From Parelaphostrongylus tenuis (Eukaryota; Nematoda; Chromadorea; Rhabditida; Metastrongylidae): 64,000 bases of DNA. Below the pieces are notes generated by a model that saw nothing but the letters and a program-made list of their open reading frames with translations, ran no database searches and was not told the origin of the DNA. Both the position numbers and the translations under genes were made by a program. Of the stretch, positions 1 through 13,300 are shown one piece after another (within the stretch, counting starts at the first letter, position 1; each line of letters starts with the position of its first letter). The stretch spans positions 22,133-86,132 of the forward strand of contig JAHQIW010000268.1 of the NCBI GenBank assembly GCA_019055375.1, given 5' to 3'.

Positions 1-89
1 GACAAAGAGTTCCATTATGATTCAACATATCAAAAATTACGGCTTGTCTCTTCGTGAACGGTATCTCACTTTCTGCACAATGAAAGGAA

Positions 90-450
90 TGTGGAGAAAT
101 ACGATTATCAGACGTGATTTGAGCCAGTATATAAGACTGTTTTTTTGATGGGTAAGATGCATTACGAGCCTATGTGATCTCCTTCCGGTGGCGGTGAGTA
201 TGTTGAAAGTTGCTTTTTCGCTTGATGCGATTGAAAATCTGGGTTTGTTGTTATTTTCTCAAGGAATAATGGAGAAGTTTGACTGACTCGATTGCGGACA
301 ATTTGACCTTCACAAGCTCTGAAGAAGGCAAACTGCCGGAACGTGAGTTGTTGAATGAATAAAGAGATTGTATAACACCTCGTGCTTGGCTTAAGGAAAA
401 CAAAATAGGATTTACTGAAGCATGCCGAAGTTAATAGACAGTCGGTCCTG
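90..450 (+). mobile_element. PLE 3' end fragment
   Basis: Matches the 3' end of the PLE at 47880-50200: the GTATATAAGACTG segment, the GTGATCTCCTTCCGG segment and the hallmark GAAGAAGGC-AACTGCC-GAACGT segment, followed by CACCTCGTGCTTGGCTTAA. Only noncoding 3' sequence remains. Confidence 0.7.
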
Positions 451-1203
451 GGAATTCTCTTATCTCGCTTATATTTCGCTTGTATCAAGCCCCTCGCTAA
501 AGCGCTAGTACTCAAACTATAGCACAAGCTCCAAAGAACCAAAATGTGTTTGCTTTCTGAAAAGCTCTTTGATCTTTTGATTTCCTTTGGCCTTTTGATT
601 TGTGCTTTGAACCTCGCCGGACAGAGCTCTTTCTTTAGGCTGTTAGTAATCATCTATTAGCGTAATGCTTCTTAATTCTAGCAATGTGCTTATTTTCTGG
701 AAATACGATGTAGCAGGGAAAATAAGACCAAGCTTCAGATTTTCGACAAGTTGTTTACTTGCTATTCGGCAAGGTAGTGGCCGTGGCAGGAGACATGTTA
801 TGGGGTGGGGCGAGGTGGGATGACCGATATTTTGTTATTCATTAGGGAATTTTTCAACCTTTTTGAAAGAGATCTCTAATAAAACAATTCATAAAGATAT
901 TACGAAAAATCCTTCACACATTAATATGCTATGCGGCTTCCAGCGAATTAGATGTGCGATAAAAATGAAGGAGAAAGACGAGTATGGAGTATAATTTTAT
1001 ATCTGGGTGCTACAGCGTCATAGAGAGGTGTTTTGAAATATCGGAAATGTGGGGCTATAGTCTCAAGTCTTAGCTTTCGAATGCTTACTAACACTCATAT
1101 GAAAAATTCCTCTTCAACGAATAGATCGGTTTTCATTTGTTCCCTCATAATCATGAAGAACTCATCGAATTTTTCAATATAGGTCAAATTTTGGAGAAAC
1201 TAC
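451..1203. other. Intronic stretch without a recognised gene
   Basis: Lies downstream of gene B exon 5 in transcription. About 950-1180 belongs to a dispersed repeat (R3, with a CTACAGCG motif) also seen near 14.3-15.6 kb, 21.3-22.0 kb, 46.3-46.9 kb and 53.1-54.0 kb. Nothing else recognised. Confidence 0.5.
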
Positions 1204-1312
1204 CTTGATTCCTGCTGAGCCCATTGTAGTCTTGACAATTGGCCATGGAAAGACCCTTTAGTGTTATGTCGCCGTTGGCTTCTTTTTTACATTCTCTGTC
1301 AATACCATATTC
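1204..1312 (-). CDS. Gene B exon 5
   Basis: From EYGIDREC to CQDYNGLSRNQ plus one base at a GTAGTT donor, after a GTTTAG acceptor. Nearly the same as gene A exon 5. Exon 6 should start with two bases and an S-x-W motif; none was seen in 1-1203. Confidence 0.85.
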
Positions 1313-4300
1313 CTAAACTAGGATTTTTACAATATGCAAATCGATCGGAACAGAAAAGCAAAAACGACCTTTTCCGGAGTTTGAATCGAGTTGGAAAACG
1401 CATTGATGCTTCCTAAGAAAATTTCTTACCTCCGTCCTTTAGTCGACCGTTTTCAAAAACCTCGCCATGAACAGTCAATATATTGCCAGAGAAAATGTTC
1501 TTAGCCTTTCTGGGGTTTGGCTTGTCCGTGGATTAAGTAGTTAATACCGCCATATCAGAGCCCACACTCCCCACCAGTCAACACTGCATAGTAGGAAAGG
1601 GGAGACACAGAATGATAAAAGCAGGTAAAGTGAAATGTTGCGTGAGCCTTATACACTCAATGGCGCAACTGCTATTACTTATTATATGAAAATCGAGAAG
1701 ACTTATCTTGATTAGCTGAAGCGAGGTTAGTAAATTAGTCGTAGAAGTTTGGCTGACGTTTTGGCGACCCGCCTTCTTCAGAGCCTGGGCGTATGTAGTA
1801 TCAGTCTAATCAAGATAAGTTTTCTCGATTTTCATAAAACAATTAATTATGCCGAGGTTCATAGAAAGTCGAACTTTTGAATTGTTGCTATTACTTATAT
1901 GGACAGTGTCCTTTGATCTCCTGTTCCTGAAAACCTCGTTATGAGCATAAAGTATGACAACATCTCATGCTGTCTCGTTTATGTGTACTTTGTTTCTCTT
2001 TCCCCACTACCAGTGATTGACTGGTCTGGCGTGTGGTTATGTTGAGGCGAGTGAGACCGCCGCAACGTACGTAAGCCTTTGACATATCAAACCCCGAAAA
2101 GAGTAAAAGAAAACCCTTTCAAACTACTTAGCAGCATATATTGCCATCTTCACATAGTATCACCTGTATTACCTGTCATCTCGTTGACCGTTGAGTGACT
2201 CGAGCGGGTACCAGCAACACTTCCATTTTTCCATATCGCGTGCGAAAGTAGCTCAGTGGGTCTCCCTCCCTCTAGGGATTCGCTGAGCATCATATCTTTC
2301 TTTTATAGCTTTTTTGAAGAAATCGGACCAACGGGTCAGTGATCTTCCATTAGAGCGCTTGATGTCCCGAGAAATCCAGTCAGTAACGGCTGCCGTCCAT
2401 CGGTTGTCGTTGAAATGCATCAAGTGTCCGGCTCAACATCGATATCCTAGTGTGTAGAACGGCGTCTCTGATTTTCGATCGTTGACGTAGGTCGGAACTT
2501 TAGAGCCATCATCTCATTTGCGAGATGCGCGATACTCCTAGCATCGACCTTTCGACTGCGCGTTCGATAACGCCAAGTGATCTTTCATACTGCTTATGCA
2601 GCGACCAGGTTTCAGTTGCATACTTTGAAAAAAGGATAAAGGATAAAGCTATCGGCGTTGATCATTCCCTGAGGGATGCGCCATGCATTCGACTTCAATT
2701 TTTAACTTCGTTTGAGGTGATTGAATGCATATCTGGCCTTTACATTGACTCGCGGAGGCCTCCCGCTGAACCGAGTCAGTGCTGCTTATCCTCCCAGACA
2801 AGTGTGAGACCTGTATGGTACCAATTTACCGACCCCGGAGGGATGGATGGCTTGGTGAGCCATGAGCGCGAGATCGAACCACTGACCTCGTTTGCGACGC
2901 AGGGCACCTCTAACCACTGCGCCATATGCGCTCTTGTGCATGCGTTAGGGTAGGGATAATCGTCGAGTCGAGAAGATAGGCACAAAGTCGGATGTTCTTT
3001 GTCTTCTTCACTAGATCTTCGATTCTCTTGAACGTTCCTCAAGCCACTCGTTTCCTCCTTCTCAACTCTGGAGATAGGTCGTTCGTCATGTTGATTTCAC
3101 GACCTAGATAAGTGCAGCAGGGGCATTCAAAGATTTTCGTTTCGTTAAGCGTGAACGGGGCATTTAAAATCCATCCGTTCGTCATAGACATCGCTTTTGT
3201 TAGATTTAGTTGTAGGCCAATATCTCCACAGAGGCTGCCGAAATCGGTCAAGATCTGTTCCGCTACGCTGATGCCTGGTGTTATGAGGACGATATCGTCA
3301 GCGAAGCAAGGATGGTTTGATAGCCGACCGTCAATTTTCACTCCCATATCGTTCCATTCTAATGTTTACATGACGTTTTGTAGAGTGGCAGTGAATGGTT
3401 GAGGCGAAATTTCATCGCCATGTCGAAACCCACATCTTACGTCGATGATGATGTTATAGAATGGAGATATTTGGTCGTAAATCTTTATAAAGCTCACGAA
3501 GGACCATTATGTACTGAGTAGGGACGCCCTGGTTATCCAAAGCCTCTATAACCGCTTCCGTTTCCACTGAATCAAAGGCTTTTTTCAGGTCGATGAAAGT
3601 GATACAGAGTGGTTGCTATACTTTTGTGAAACTACAATGAGTCTTGTGATCTTGTGGATGTGGTCTATGGTACTAATTCCTTTTCGGAACCCTGCTTGCT
3701 CGCATGGCTGTCCTTCGCCCAGTATTTTATCGGTCCTGTTTAGGATGACTCGAGTAAAGAGTTCATAGACAACGGAGAGTAAGCAGATTGGGCGATAATT
3801 GACTATGTCGTGAAGGTCTCCCTTTTTGAACAACAATACGGTCTTGCTAGTTTTCCATTGAATAGGAACCTTGCATTCTGACAGGTAGCGAGTGAACAGC
3901 CGAGCCAGGGTGTTGATGAGAAATGGCAGCAGGTTCTTCAGGTGTTTTGGTCTAATCCTGCCTGGACCGGGTGTTGTTCTGTTCTTACCGACGATATAGC
4001 ATGTCGGATTTCGGAAGGGAGGAGCGGTGGAATAACATATTCGTCCTCTTTCAATTCATTTGAAGGTAAGAGGACATGGCTAGCGAAGAGATCCGAGTAG
4101 TATTGGTGGATGATTTTTTCCATAGCCCTTCTCCAAGCTATAAGTGTCCCGTCAGAGAATCGGAGTGCAATTATCTTGGTCTTATAGTTAGCGAAGCCTC
4201 GTTGGGCTTTGCGAATGCTCTTCCCAGCTTCTGCAGCTTCTGCCATAGCTGCTGCTCTTCTCTCTTTGAAATCTTCGTTTATCGCTTCTCTGCAGCGTTT

Positions 4301-7300
4301 CGCAAGATCGGACTTAAGGATTCGGTTGTCTGTAGCTCGTGCGATTCCGCGTTGACGTATCAGCTCGAGTGTCTGCGGAGACAAGCGTCTCTTCGTGACC
4401 TTAGGACTCTCGACTTTTGTAGCGGTAACGTGAAGATATTCGACTAGCCGATCGTATTCTTCGTCAATGTTGTCGACAACGGTACTCTCCCAAGAGCTGA
4501 CTAATGATTTGAATACATCCCGTTTATGGTAGTTCTGGGTCTTGGTTGTTTGAATTCAGCAGCTTTCTCTCCCCGCCGCAAAAAAACGGAACGTTACGCG
4601 AAGGTGGCGATGGTCTGAAGTCTTGTAGAACTTAGGAACAGCAGCGACATCGGTTTGGCAAAGTCTTTGATTCAGTAAGATGTGGTCTATTTCGTTATGG
4701 TACTGTCCATTGGGAGACTCCCATGTCCATAATTGTGAGTTACCATGGATGGTTTGCGTCTTCATAATAAACTTAGATAGCCTTTCACCCTGTTCATTCC
4801 ATTCTAATTGATGGGTCCCAATGTGACGTTCTTCAGACGCTCTTCTAGGTTCAGTTATCGCGTTAAAATCTCCGACAATGACCTTGAAGAATGTATGACC
4901 TCATCTGATTTTCGAGGTCCACATATCACGCTTCGACTTCTTCTTTGTCGTAGCTTGATATTGGTGGGTAAGCAACGAAGATGGTCAAAGCCGGCATAGA
5001 ACCACATCGTTTCGAACGTAGTCGCCCGACACAGGTAGTTGGTTGCTTAAACGAATCGATGTTCACGATCAAATTCGATTTGACGAGGACGCCAATGCCT
5101 CCGACACCACTGCTATTGCATGTTTCATGGAACAGTTTCTTCTCTGGTGCCATAGATACGTGAAAAAAATGGCGTCTTCCCGTTCCAGTCAGGCTAAGGA
5201 CATCGTGTCTTATCCTTCCTGTTTGGGTCAATAGATCTTCCACAGCGGATTTATGAGCGAGGGTTCTTGCATTGTCGGCACAGGCAGTCATTTTATTCCG
5301 TTTTGATCTTGGCAGCCTAGTTTGGCCCTGAGATTTTAGCAGCCTCTCCGTACTCGTCCTAACTGGCGCTACCGTACCAGGGGCTCTTTCGGGGTTGGGG
5401 AGATGAGGCCCATATTTGTCAGTGTTTTCAGCATTTGATACCCAAAGTAGAGTTTGCTAGGCTTTGAACGTGAGGACTGGGTACTAACGAGTAGCTTGCC
5501 AGTCTCTCTCGGAGGAGCGGGAGGAACTTATTTGTTGGAGGCGACTCCCAACCGCCTCCCATGTACCAGCCGCTTAATTGCAGGCTTTTGGCCGACTTCA
5601 CTCGTAGAAATAGAGTTTTGTCAGGTCGGCGCAGCAAAAGCAGGGAGGTCATCCTTTGAATCCGGCTGCGTCTCTGGGAAGCACATGGTTGCTTTTGGTT
5701 CGTATTTATTCCCCTATCCAACACCTAGGGACGCGCCACGTGCCTTCGTGACCTAAACGGGCAGGATCCCTCAAAGAGGTAGGTCCGTGGCTTCAGTTAG
5801 CAGGTCCTGCAAATTATCGAAGAGGCATAACATAATGCTCTAATATTTATGATTTTCTGAATAGGTGCAATAATAGAAAGGGAAAGGTTAAATAATTTTG
5901 CTTTCTATATTTCCAGGAGTAGAAGCGACGTTTTGTAGCAACACATACATATAAGGAAAATGAAATTTTTTTGATCCGGGAAAATACAGCTATCTTGCAA
6001 TGGATCCTGCATAATTTGTCTAGCAAAAGTTCAATGTAAGTTCGCTCCGCTGGCTGTAGTGTGTATGACGATACGTTGATGGATTCTTCGTTGAGAATCA
6101 TCTAACAGTACTCTGCTAGTCATCACTTCAAATTTGTGTCATTTCAATCAGCTGGGATTGATTAGTGACATTGTGACATTTTATAGTTCTTCGAGCTGAG
6201 CGCATGTGGCGCAGTGGTTAGAGGTGCCCTGCGTCGCACACGAGGTCACTGGTTCGATCTCGCGCTCATGGCTCACCAAGCCATCCATCCCTCCGGGGTC
6301 GGTAAATTGGTACCATACAGGTCTCAGACTTGTCTGGGAGGATAAGCAGCACTGACTCGGTTCAGCGGGAGGCCACCGCGAGTCATTGTAGAGGCCAAAT
6401 GTGCATTCAATCACCTCAAACGAAGTTAAAAATTGAAGTCGAATGCATGGCGCATCCCTCGGGATTGATCAACGCCGAGAGCTTTATCCTTTTTTTTTTA
6501 TAGTTCTTCGAGATAAGCGTTGCGTCTGTAGACGATTCTCTAACGTTTTAAGAGAAATAGCTCAAATCCGCAATTTTGCTATCAGATGATCTTCACTACA
6601 GTTAAGAAACTCCACCCCATCCTTCCTTGACTTGAATAGAGACTGAGAACTTACGGCCAGTAGTAAATACTGCTTAATCTAAAGCTTAAAAACGATGGTA
6701 TTCGAAAACTAACCGACTTCACTTCACCAATTAAAATAAGAATTCCGGATAGTGTAATGCAACCAATAATATCCTTCGTGCCTCTTTCTTTACATTTATA
6801 CTGGAATGATCCTTCTCTCCATTCAGATCCTAAAAAGAAAAAAGTAATACAATTATTTTCTTCAGTTTTCACCAGAAACAATAACTCGTTATTGCCTGCT
6901 TTATGAAATACCTTCATATCGAGTTTCATCATGGTAACTCAGTCATTCAAGTTATTCAATCCCACAAAATAATCTTTTGCCTATAAAGAAATATCTAACA
7001 TGCATCTCATTTTTAGAACCGTCTTATAGCGTAAATTTTTGCCAATTTTGACTTCGTTTGAGGTGATTTCCTACAGATTGATACTAGAGATTAATTTACA
7101 TGCGGTTATAGAGAAACAATCCCAATGCTGTAGGACTCAAGTGAAACTCTCTCCTCATCATGCATTCCCACTTGCGTCTGAGTCCGTATCAAAGGACCTG
7201 ATTAGGTATACAAAAGGAGTGAAGTAAACGTTATCAGACCGAAGGGGAAAAATGGCGCGATAAATTTTCAACGCCGTTGGCACGGGCAAAGAAGTACTCT

Positions 7301-10300
7301 TTGAAATATGCAACACAAGAGCAGTCTTTAGCGTTAGCTTTCTCTTAGACACTAGATTGATCATGAATATCAAATCAATCAAACAATCCGTAATCATAGT
7401 CAGACGCTCATGGTTAATGCAATTTGGATCGATCCGGTTTTGAATATCTCCTTCGTTTACGCACGAAACCAAGCAATGAGAAAAGTAAAGGCAAAGCGTA
7501 TTGAAATGGGCTTCCAAAGGCCATATAGAGAAGACCATACGTTCATCAAGGTTATCACAGACTACGCTAACGATCGCAGATTAGAATAATGGAATGAGCA
7601 GGATGGAGCCTGTCTCAGTTGTTCATAACGACCAAGCTCTTTGCGCTAAACAAGGAGATGTTCGTATGAAGAGTGACACATCGAAGTAGCCTGGAAGGAT
7701 AGCAAATCGACGGACTAAATAATTTATGTTCCTACTGCTGAAAACTTCTCACAAAACAGACCGTAGTCTCTTTCGCTTAACATTCCACACCTCACAGAAA
7801 GAAGAAAATCCAGCTGGATTTAAAAACTAATATTGTATCACCCTCTAAGTTAAGATGAGTTCAAATCTTTGATTGACTTTTAGGAAGATGTTGCTGATGG
7901 AAACATTGGACGAAAATGAACGTACTCAGCTCTGTAGATTGGCGCTTTGAGAGGTGAGAGTTCGAAAGTTTAGTACAGATCTTTCTCGAAAAGCTCTCAA
8001 GTTAAAGAGTTGATGTGGGATTGTATGGCTCACAAAAAAGTCACCGCCAATACCACTGAACTTGCGAAAAGCTACATGGAGCGGCAAATGATCTTGGAGA
8101 GAGTACAGGGTTCATGGCCAAAGACGCCTATGTGGAGACCTGTTGCCTGGATGCCAAATTACTGTTGAGCATTCTCATAAATTATGCCAAGAAACTGTTG
8201 ACTCTAACTTGTTTTCACGACCGGAGATCTCACTTATTTATGAAGATTAGCACTCGGCTCGTTACCTTGCATTCAACGCTCTGAAAATTCCATCTTTTGC
8301 ATATATTACAACTGCTTCCCAAAGACTTCGGCACCTTGAACGCCGTACAAAGCTTCGAGACGTGTAATTGCAGAAATTACGCGCTAACTTCTTTAAGATG
8401 TTTACCGACTGATTGCAAGTGAGTACTGGGGAAGGCGATCGAACCAATGCATTGTATATTGGCCCTGCTTCATGATACGCCTCATCATCAATCGCTGCAA
8501 TATCCTCACCCAACATTTGCTTCTTAGTCATTATGTCACACGTCCGTCATCACATAAACCTCGCTTGCAGTTTTTCTTGCTTTCGATACATTTCCACGCA
8601 TTCTTCTTTGCGAAGCTCTCTGATTAATCCGCATGTTGGTTCGACCAATGTCTGAGGATTTCCTCTTCGTTCTAGACTGCGCAGAGTGAAGATTGAGTCG
8701 TTCTTCTTAAAATCTTACGAATAAAATATAGATCGTTCTCACATGTTGTTCATTGTCGTTAAAAGTCCCACCAGGCACTGTGATAAGAGGGAAATTTTGA
8801 AGTGTATTTTACAGAATTTTCTGTTATTTCGGAAAGACTGAACTGCCAAGCGTTTTGTTCATTTCATTCGCAGATACTTCCAGCACGTTTCTTGATAATC
8901 TAGCGCAAAATTTGTGAGCTCCATTAGTTCTATCACTTATGGATTAGCAAAGGTACACTCTTGAGCGCTGACCAAAAAACAAGATGGGCTTTGATGTCCA
9001 ATGCATAGCCCCCGACGTTAAGAGGGCTTCATGCATATCTATCTAACCTCCACTCATAATGATACCAGTAGCACTTGTCAGTGCCCCTTCAACAACAAGA
9101 TATCCCTGTGCGCACAATGAGGATCACTTTGACCTTTAAATTTCCAAAATTATTCGGAAGCCTAAAACTCGAGAATTTTGACGCTTTTCTTGATTTCCAA
9201 AAAGGCCTTTGTAGGAAGGTGTAGCGGCATTAATAAAATTATATTTCACACTCGATTTGCCTTAATTGCTCAGCTAAAGTCTGTGACTCGCGTTATATTG
9301 GACTACTTTGAGCTCATTCGATAAAAGAATCTTTGAGGAATCGAAACTTGAACAAGTTCTCGAAAAGGTTTTCGCGGCGCATTTTGAGAACGAAAATAAA
9401 ATCACGTTCATTCGAAATTTCCTTTGCACATTGAGGATATATGTACAATAAGTATATCATCTTGTAGAGAAAATCATGCTGCATCAGAATAGTACAAGGA
9501 AACTAGACCATTTTCCGAAACCAGGAAAAGAACCTTTGTTGAAGAGCGAAAATTGTGCGCCACTGGCAATATCTATCAGAGCCGTTCGCATAGGGATATA
9601 TTCTAGCTCCAAAGCATTGTCCTCTAGTGGTGACAACATGAAGTGTTTTCATATGGCTTCGAATACGTTGGAGAATCGCGCACATAGTGCAAATTCTAGG
9701 AGATTTTGATTCTCTTCTGTATTTCTCAGATTGTCGTAAATCATAAGTATGGATTAATCAAAAATTTCGGTAGTGCACTTCAAATCGTCAAGGCACGACA
9801 AAACTTGCTTCGCACATAAGTAAATCACGAATCACATTTCGTCTTCCGCAGGACTCACTCTGCAGGAGATTGTTCCTGACTCCTTAGAAAAATACTTCCC
9901 TATTTCCTCTTAGGATAGCCATTACGTGACGATCTGCTACTCAACGTCATCCCCACAAAATTACATGCCTTATGCACAGAAAAGTCAATTTATTTCTCGC
10001 TCAAAACAACGCGCGCATCGTTTAATTCACGCAACAGCCATTTTTTGCTATTGATATTGAAAAAATATTGGCCTAATTACCGTATGGATGACCATCACAT
10101 GATGCTGTGCTGCTTATTTCAGATGTAAATGAAATCCTGCCGTCAGCTGACCGCGTGCATTTCCAGATAAGATCATTGATCAGTCTTTCCTCGTTCACTG
10201 GTATCTTCAAAAATACTATACGTGTCATTTATTAACAGTTCGTGCAAAAAGAATGAGTTCCTGTCGGTAAACATGATTTTTTTCTCTGATATGACAATAC

Positions 10301-13300
10301 CAACATTTATAGTTAAGTGGAAATTTTCCATTCAAGCGCTTAAGTGGTGTGACGACGTTACGAATACATATATACATTGATGATGAGTGACATGCAAGGT
10401 TCGAAAGTCAGACGAGAATAGAATCTCTTACCACCTTTTCTGGAGGCGCGTGCTAACAATTGCACTACCGATATTCCTCCCAGTTTACATAATTGTATAT
10501 AATCTGACAATTTATTTTTGAGCCTTTCATGAGGTATTTCTTAGGCACTTATACAGTGCAATACACATGTTTCGGCCTTGCGGCCTCGTCGGTTTCCGCT
10601 GAGCCAGTCCCTTAAGGAAAACAACTTCCTTATATAAATGAATTGTCGCGAACACCTCACACTGTTGCGGGTAAATTGAAAATTACCTTCACACTCGGCA
10701 GGGATAACATATCACTGCATGTCCAGTACAATGATCAGCGGACAATGCGGTGATTGACAGTCCATTGCTCAAGGTTGGTACTTTTGATAAAACGTTAATA
10801 TTCGAGTGTTTTTTCAGACTTCGTCTAGAACAGTATAATAGATCTCTTACATAAAGGAGTCGTCGACGAACATGCCTAAAACAGCATGCCCTACCAATCC
10901 CAAAAACCGAGAGCATATCATTTCCAGCATGAAACTTTGGCTTTGGTTGGTTTTTGCTGAGTTGCCAGATCTTTGCAGTAGGGCAGCGCGCGGTAGTGGT
11001 TGGTCAATGCATTAGGCATCCATAAAGACAACACTTTGCGGCACCCCCATTCAGATGCGTGGGATGATGCTACGGCCGTATCCAAGTGTCTGATTCAGGT
11101 TCTTGAAACTAGCATCTAGATAAACTTATTTTGTGGCACAAAGCGCCTTTGGAAGGTGATTAGCTGGGGGAGATGAAGCTGACTTTCACAGCTCGTATCG
11201 CCTTTATCGAAGCGCTTTAATCAGGGACTCACAGCCTGATTGGCAAAGTGCCTTACCCAAAAACAGTGTTAATCCTCTCGGCCGTCTTCCTCGCACTGGT
11301 CTCCGACTTTTGTAAAGTATATTCCGATGCCACTGGCGTTGAACTATTTCGGTTTTCATCTGATTTCTCCGTGGAACGCATGCCCTTTGTAGCCCCTGGA
11401 GGAAGCTATTGGTACATTCTTCAACATACCTCTGCCTTTGGCCGTAACCCGATTTCAGTCAAAAAAAAAGCTGAATGAGACAATGGTGCGAAGGTAATAA
11501 TGGAACAACCCAGTAATTTCATTTCCAATGCAAGGCTTCACATAGAGGAGACCACGGTCTCAGCTATCTGCTACAAAACTTGTTATTAGATGTTTGTTTG
11601 AATACTAGCCGTGCATCCATTCTATACCTTCAGCATCGAATTCAAATGTACACTGAATTGTGCACCATAAAGCTTACAGCTATTTCCTTCTGAAAAATGT
11701 CGATTTTTTTCACTATTTAATCAGAACTACTTTTTGAAGGTGTCAAAATGAAACTAGCTTCAATGAGGTTCCAGAGGACTCGCATGTGATGCCAGATTTT
11801 TTGGAGGCTCAATAGCAGTGTGACAGAAATTGAATGTCAATTGCGAGAATGACCATAATAAGTACTAAATTTAATATGCAGATACCCTAATTCCACTGGG
11901 TGCAATACATTCGAGAACGACAGCATGCCATTCTTCGCCCGTCATTACACATTTCATTGTGTAAACATCGTAGACCTGTAAATATGCGGCATAAGGAATG
12001 ATGACTAATAATGATTATTAGTAATGCTACTATAAAACTAATCGTAGCAACAATTGACAACATCTGTTATGACGATAATGGTAATGACTATATGAAAAAG
12101 AAGTTGTACTACAAATATATTATTAATAGTAAAAACAGTTTAGAGGAGGGGCCAGGGTCAGTGGTCAAGGAGCAGGTGAAAGTCGGCGCTGTTCAACGCG
12201 ATCTTGACCCCCATCTCCCCTAACGCCCTTCGGCAATTAATGACGAAAGCCTTACAGAATGCTTGGCTGTTCTTGAGATTTCAAGTGGACGTTCTCGGCC
12301 AGTCAATAGAATCATTTGATATATATTATCAACAAGAAATACAAACATTACCACCACTGCCTTCTTCTCAAGCGTTCTCCCGGCAACAAGATCCATACAA
12401 CGGAGTATATGTCAATTTTTGCATGTATTCGAAAAAATATCTCGGAATCCTTAACCACTGTCGTGCGAAGTAGTCTGGTTTCAACCTCATAGCAGCGTAG
12501 AAAAACGGCTTGCAAGAAGCATGAGAATTGATAAGATGAAATAATTTTAGAATATCGTTAGAGATAAGGGTGGAGAGTAAGGGTGGAGAGTTTGTAGTAA
12601 TGCCTGAATGATTATTAATATTTATAATATATTGAGATAACGAAAAAACACCCTGAAAAGACTACACTCCATCGTTCTCGTTCAGTTTGAAACCCTCACA
12701 ACATCTCATGTGAAAACTGACCCACCGTTTTCTGTCCTTTGCTTATTTATTAAAATTATAAGTGATATGCACTGATGATCTCAGGCCTGTCAATCTATCA
12801 AAGGTCAAAGTTAAACCTATAATTAGTTGCGTGGACGGGTCAACGGATAGATTAACCCCTAAGGGACGACGTGTACCAGCTGAGGTACACGATTGTTTGA
12901 AGGCCTTTCTCGCAGCGTAGGAGGTCTCTCTTTAACATTTGATAATTACTCGAAAGCCTAAATCTCCATGATTTCAATGGTTTGTTCAATTTTAGAATAA
13001 AACCATTCACTACGTTGCAGAAGCAAAAATAAAATTATGTTTCACATTCAAATTACTTCATTTGCTCGATGGGTCTTCGATATGGCTCTTCACTAAAGTT
13101 TGGATAGTCATTAGACAGCTCAAATCCCGAAGAATTTGAAAACGTAATTGATTTTCTCGAACGATTATCAGAAAACGCTCCAAGGATGGAAAAGGATTAC
13201 AATTCTCACCTAAATTGTTACCGCGCCGCTTGGATGTCATAGGTGATTTATTGATAATGAAAGGTGAAGTTTAGAGATCACAGGTAGCATAAGATTGTAT

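Noticed and set aside
162..653. 163-residue minus-strand open frame
   Set aside because: It overlaps PLE 3' noncoding sequence read backwards and low-complexity flank; no motif, signal or splice context.
2525..2953. 142-residue plus-strand frame and the similar frame at 19196-19477
   Set aside because: Translations of SINE1; the same peptides recur wherever the SINE occurs.
6196..6270. tRNA gene at the SINE1 head
   Set aside because: A and B boxes are present, but the cloverleaf arms do not pair and the segment is part of a repeated element with tail and target duplication.
8262..8531. 89-residue minus-strand frame beginning MTKKQMLGEDIAAIDDEAYHE
   Set aside because: Composition is plausible, but no family, signal, splice sites or repeat partner could be found; kept only as a note in the intron 3 entry.
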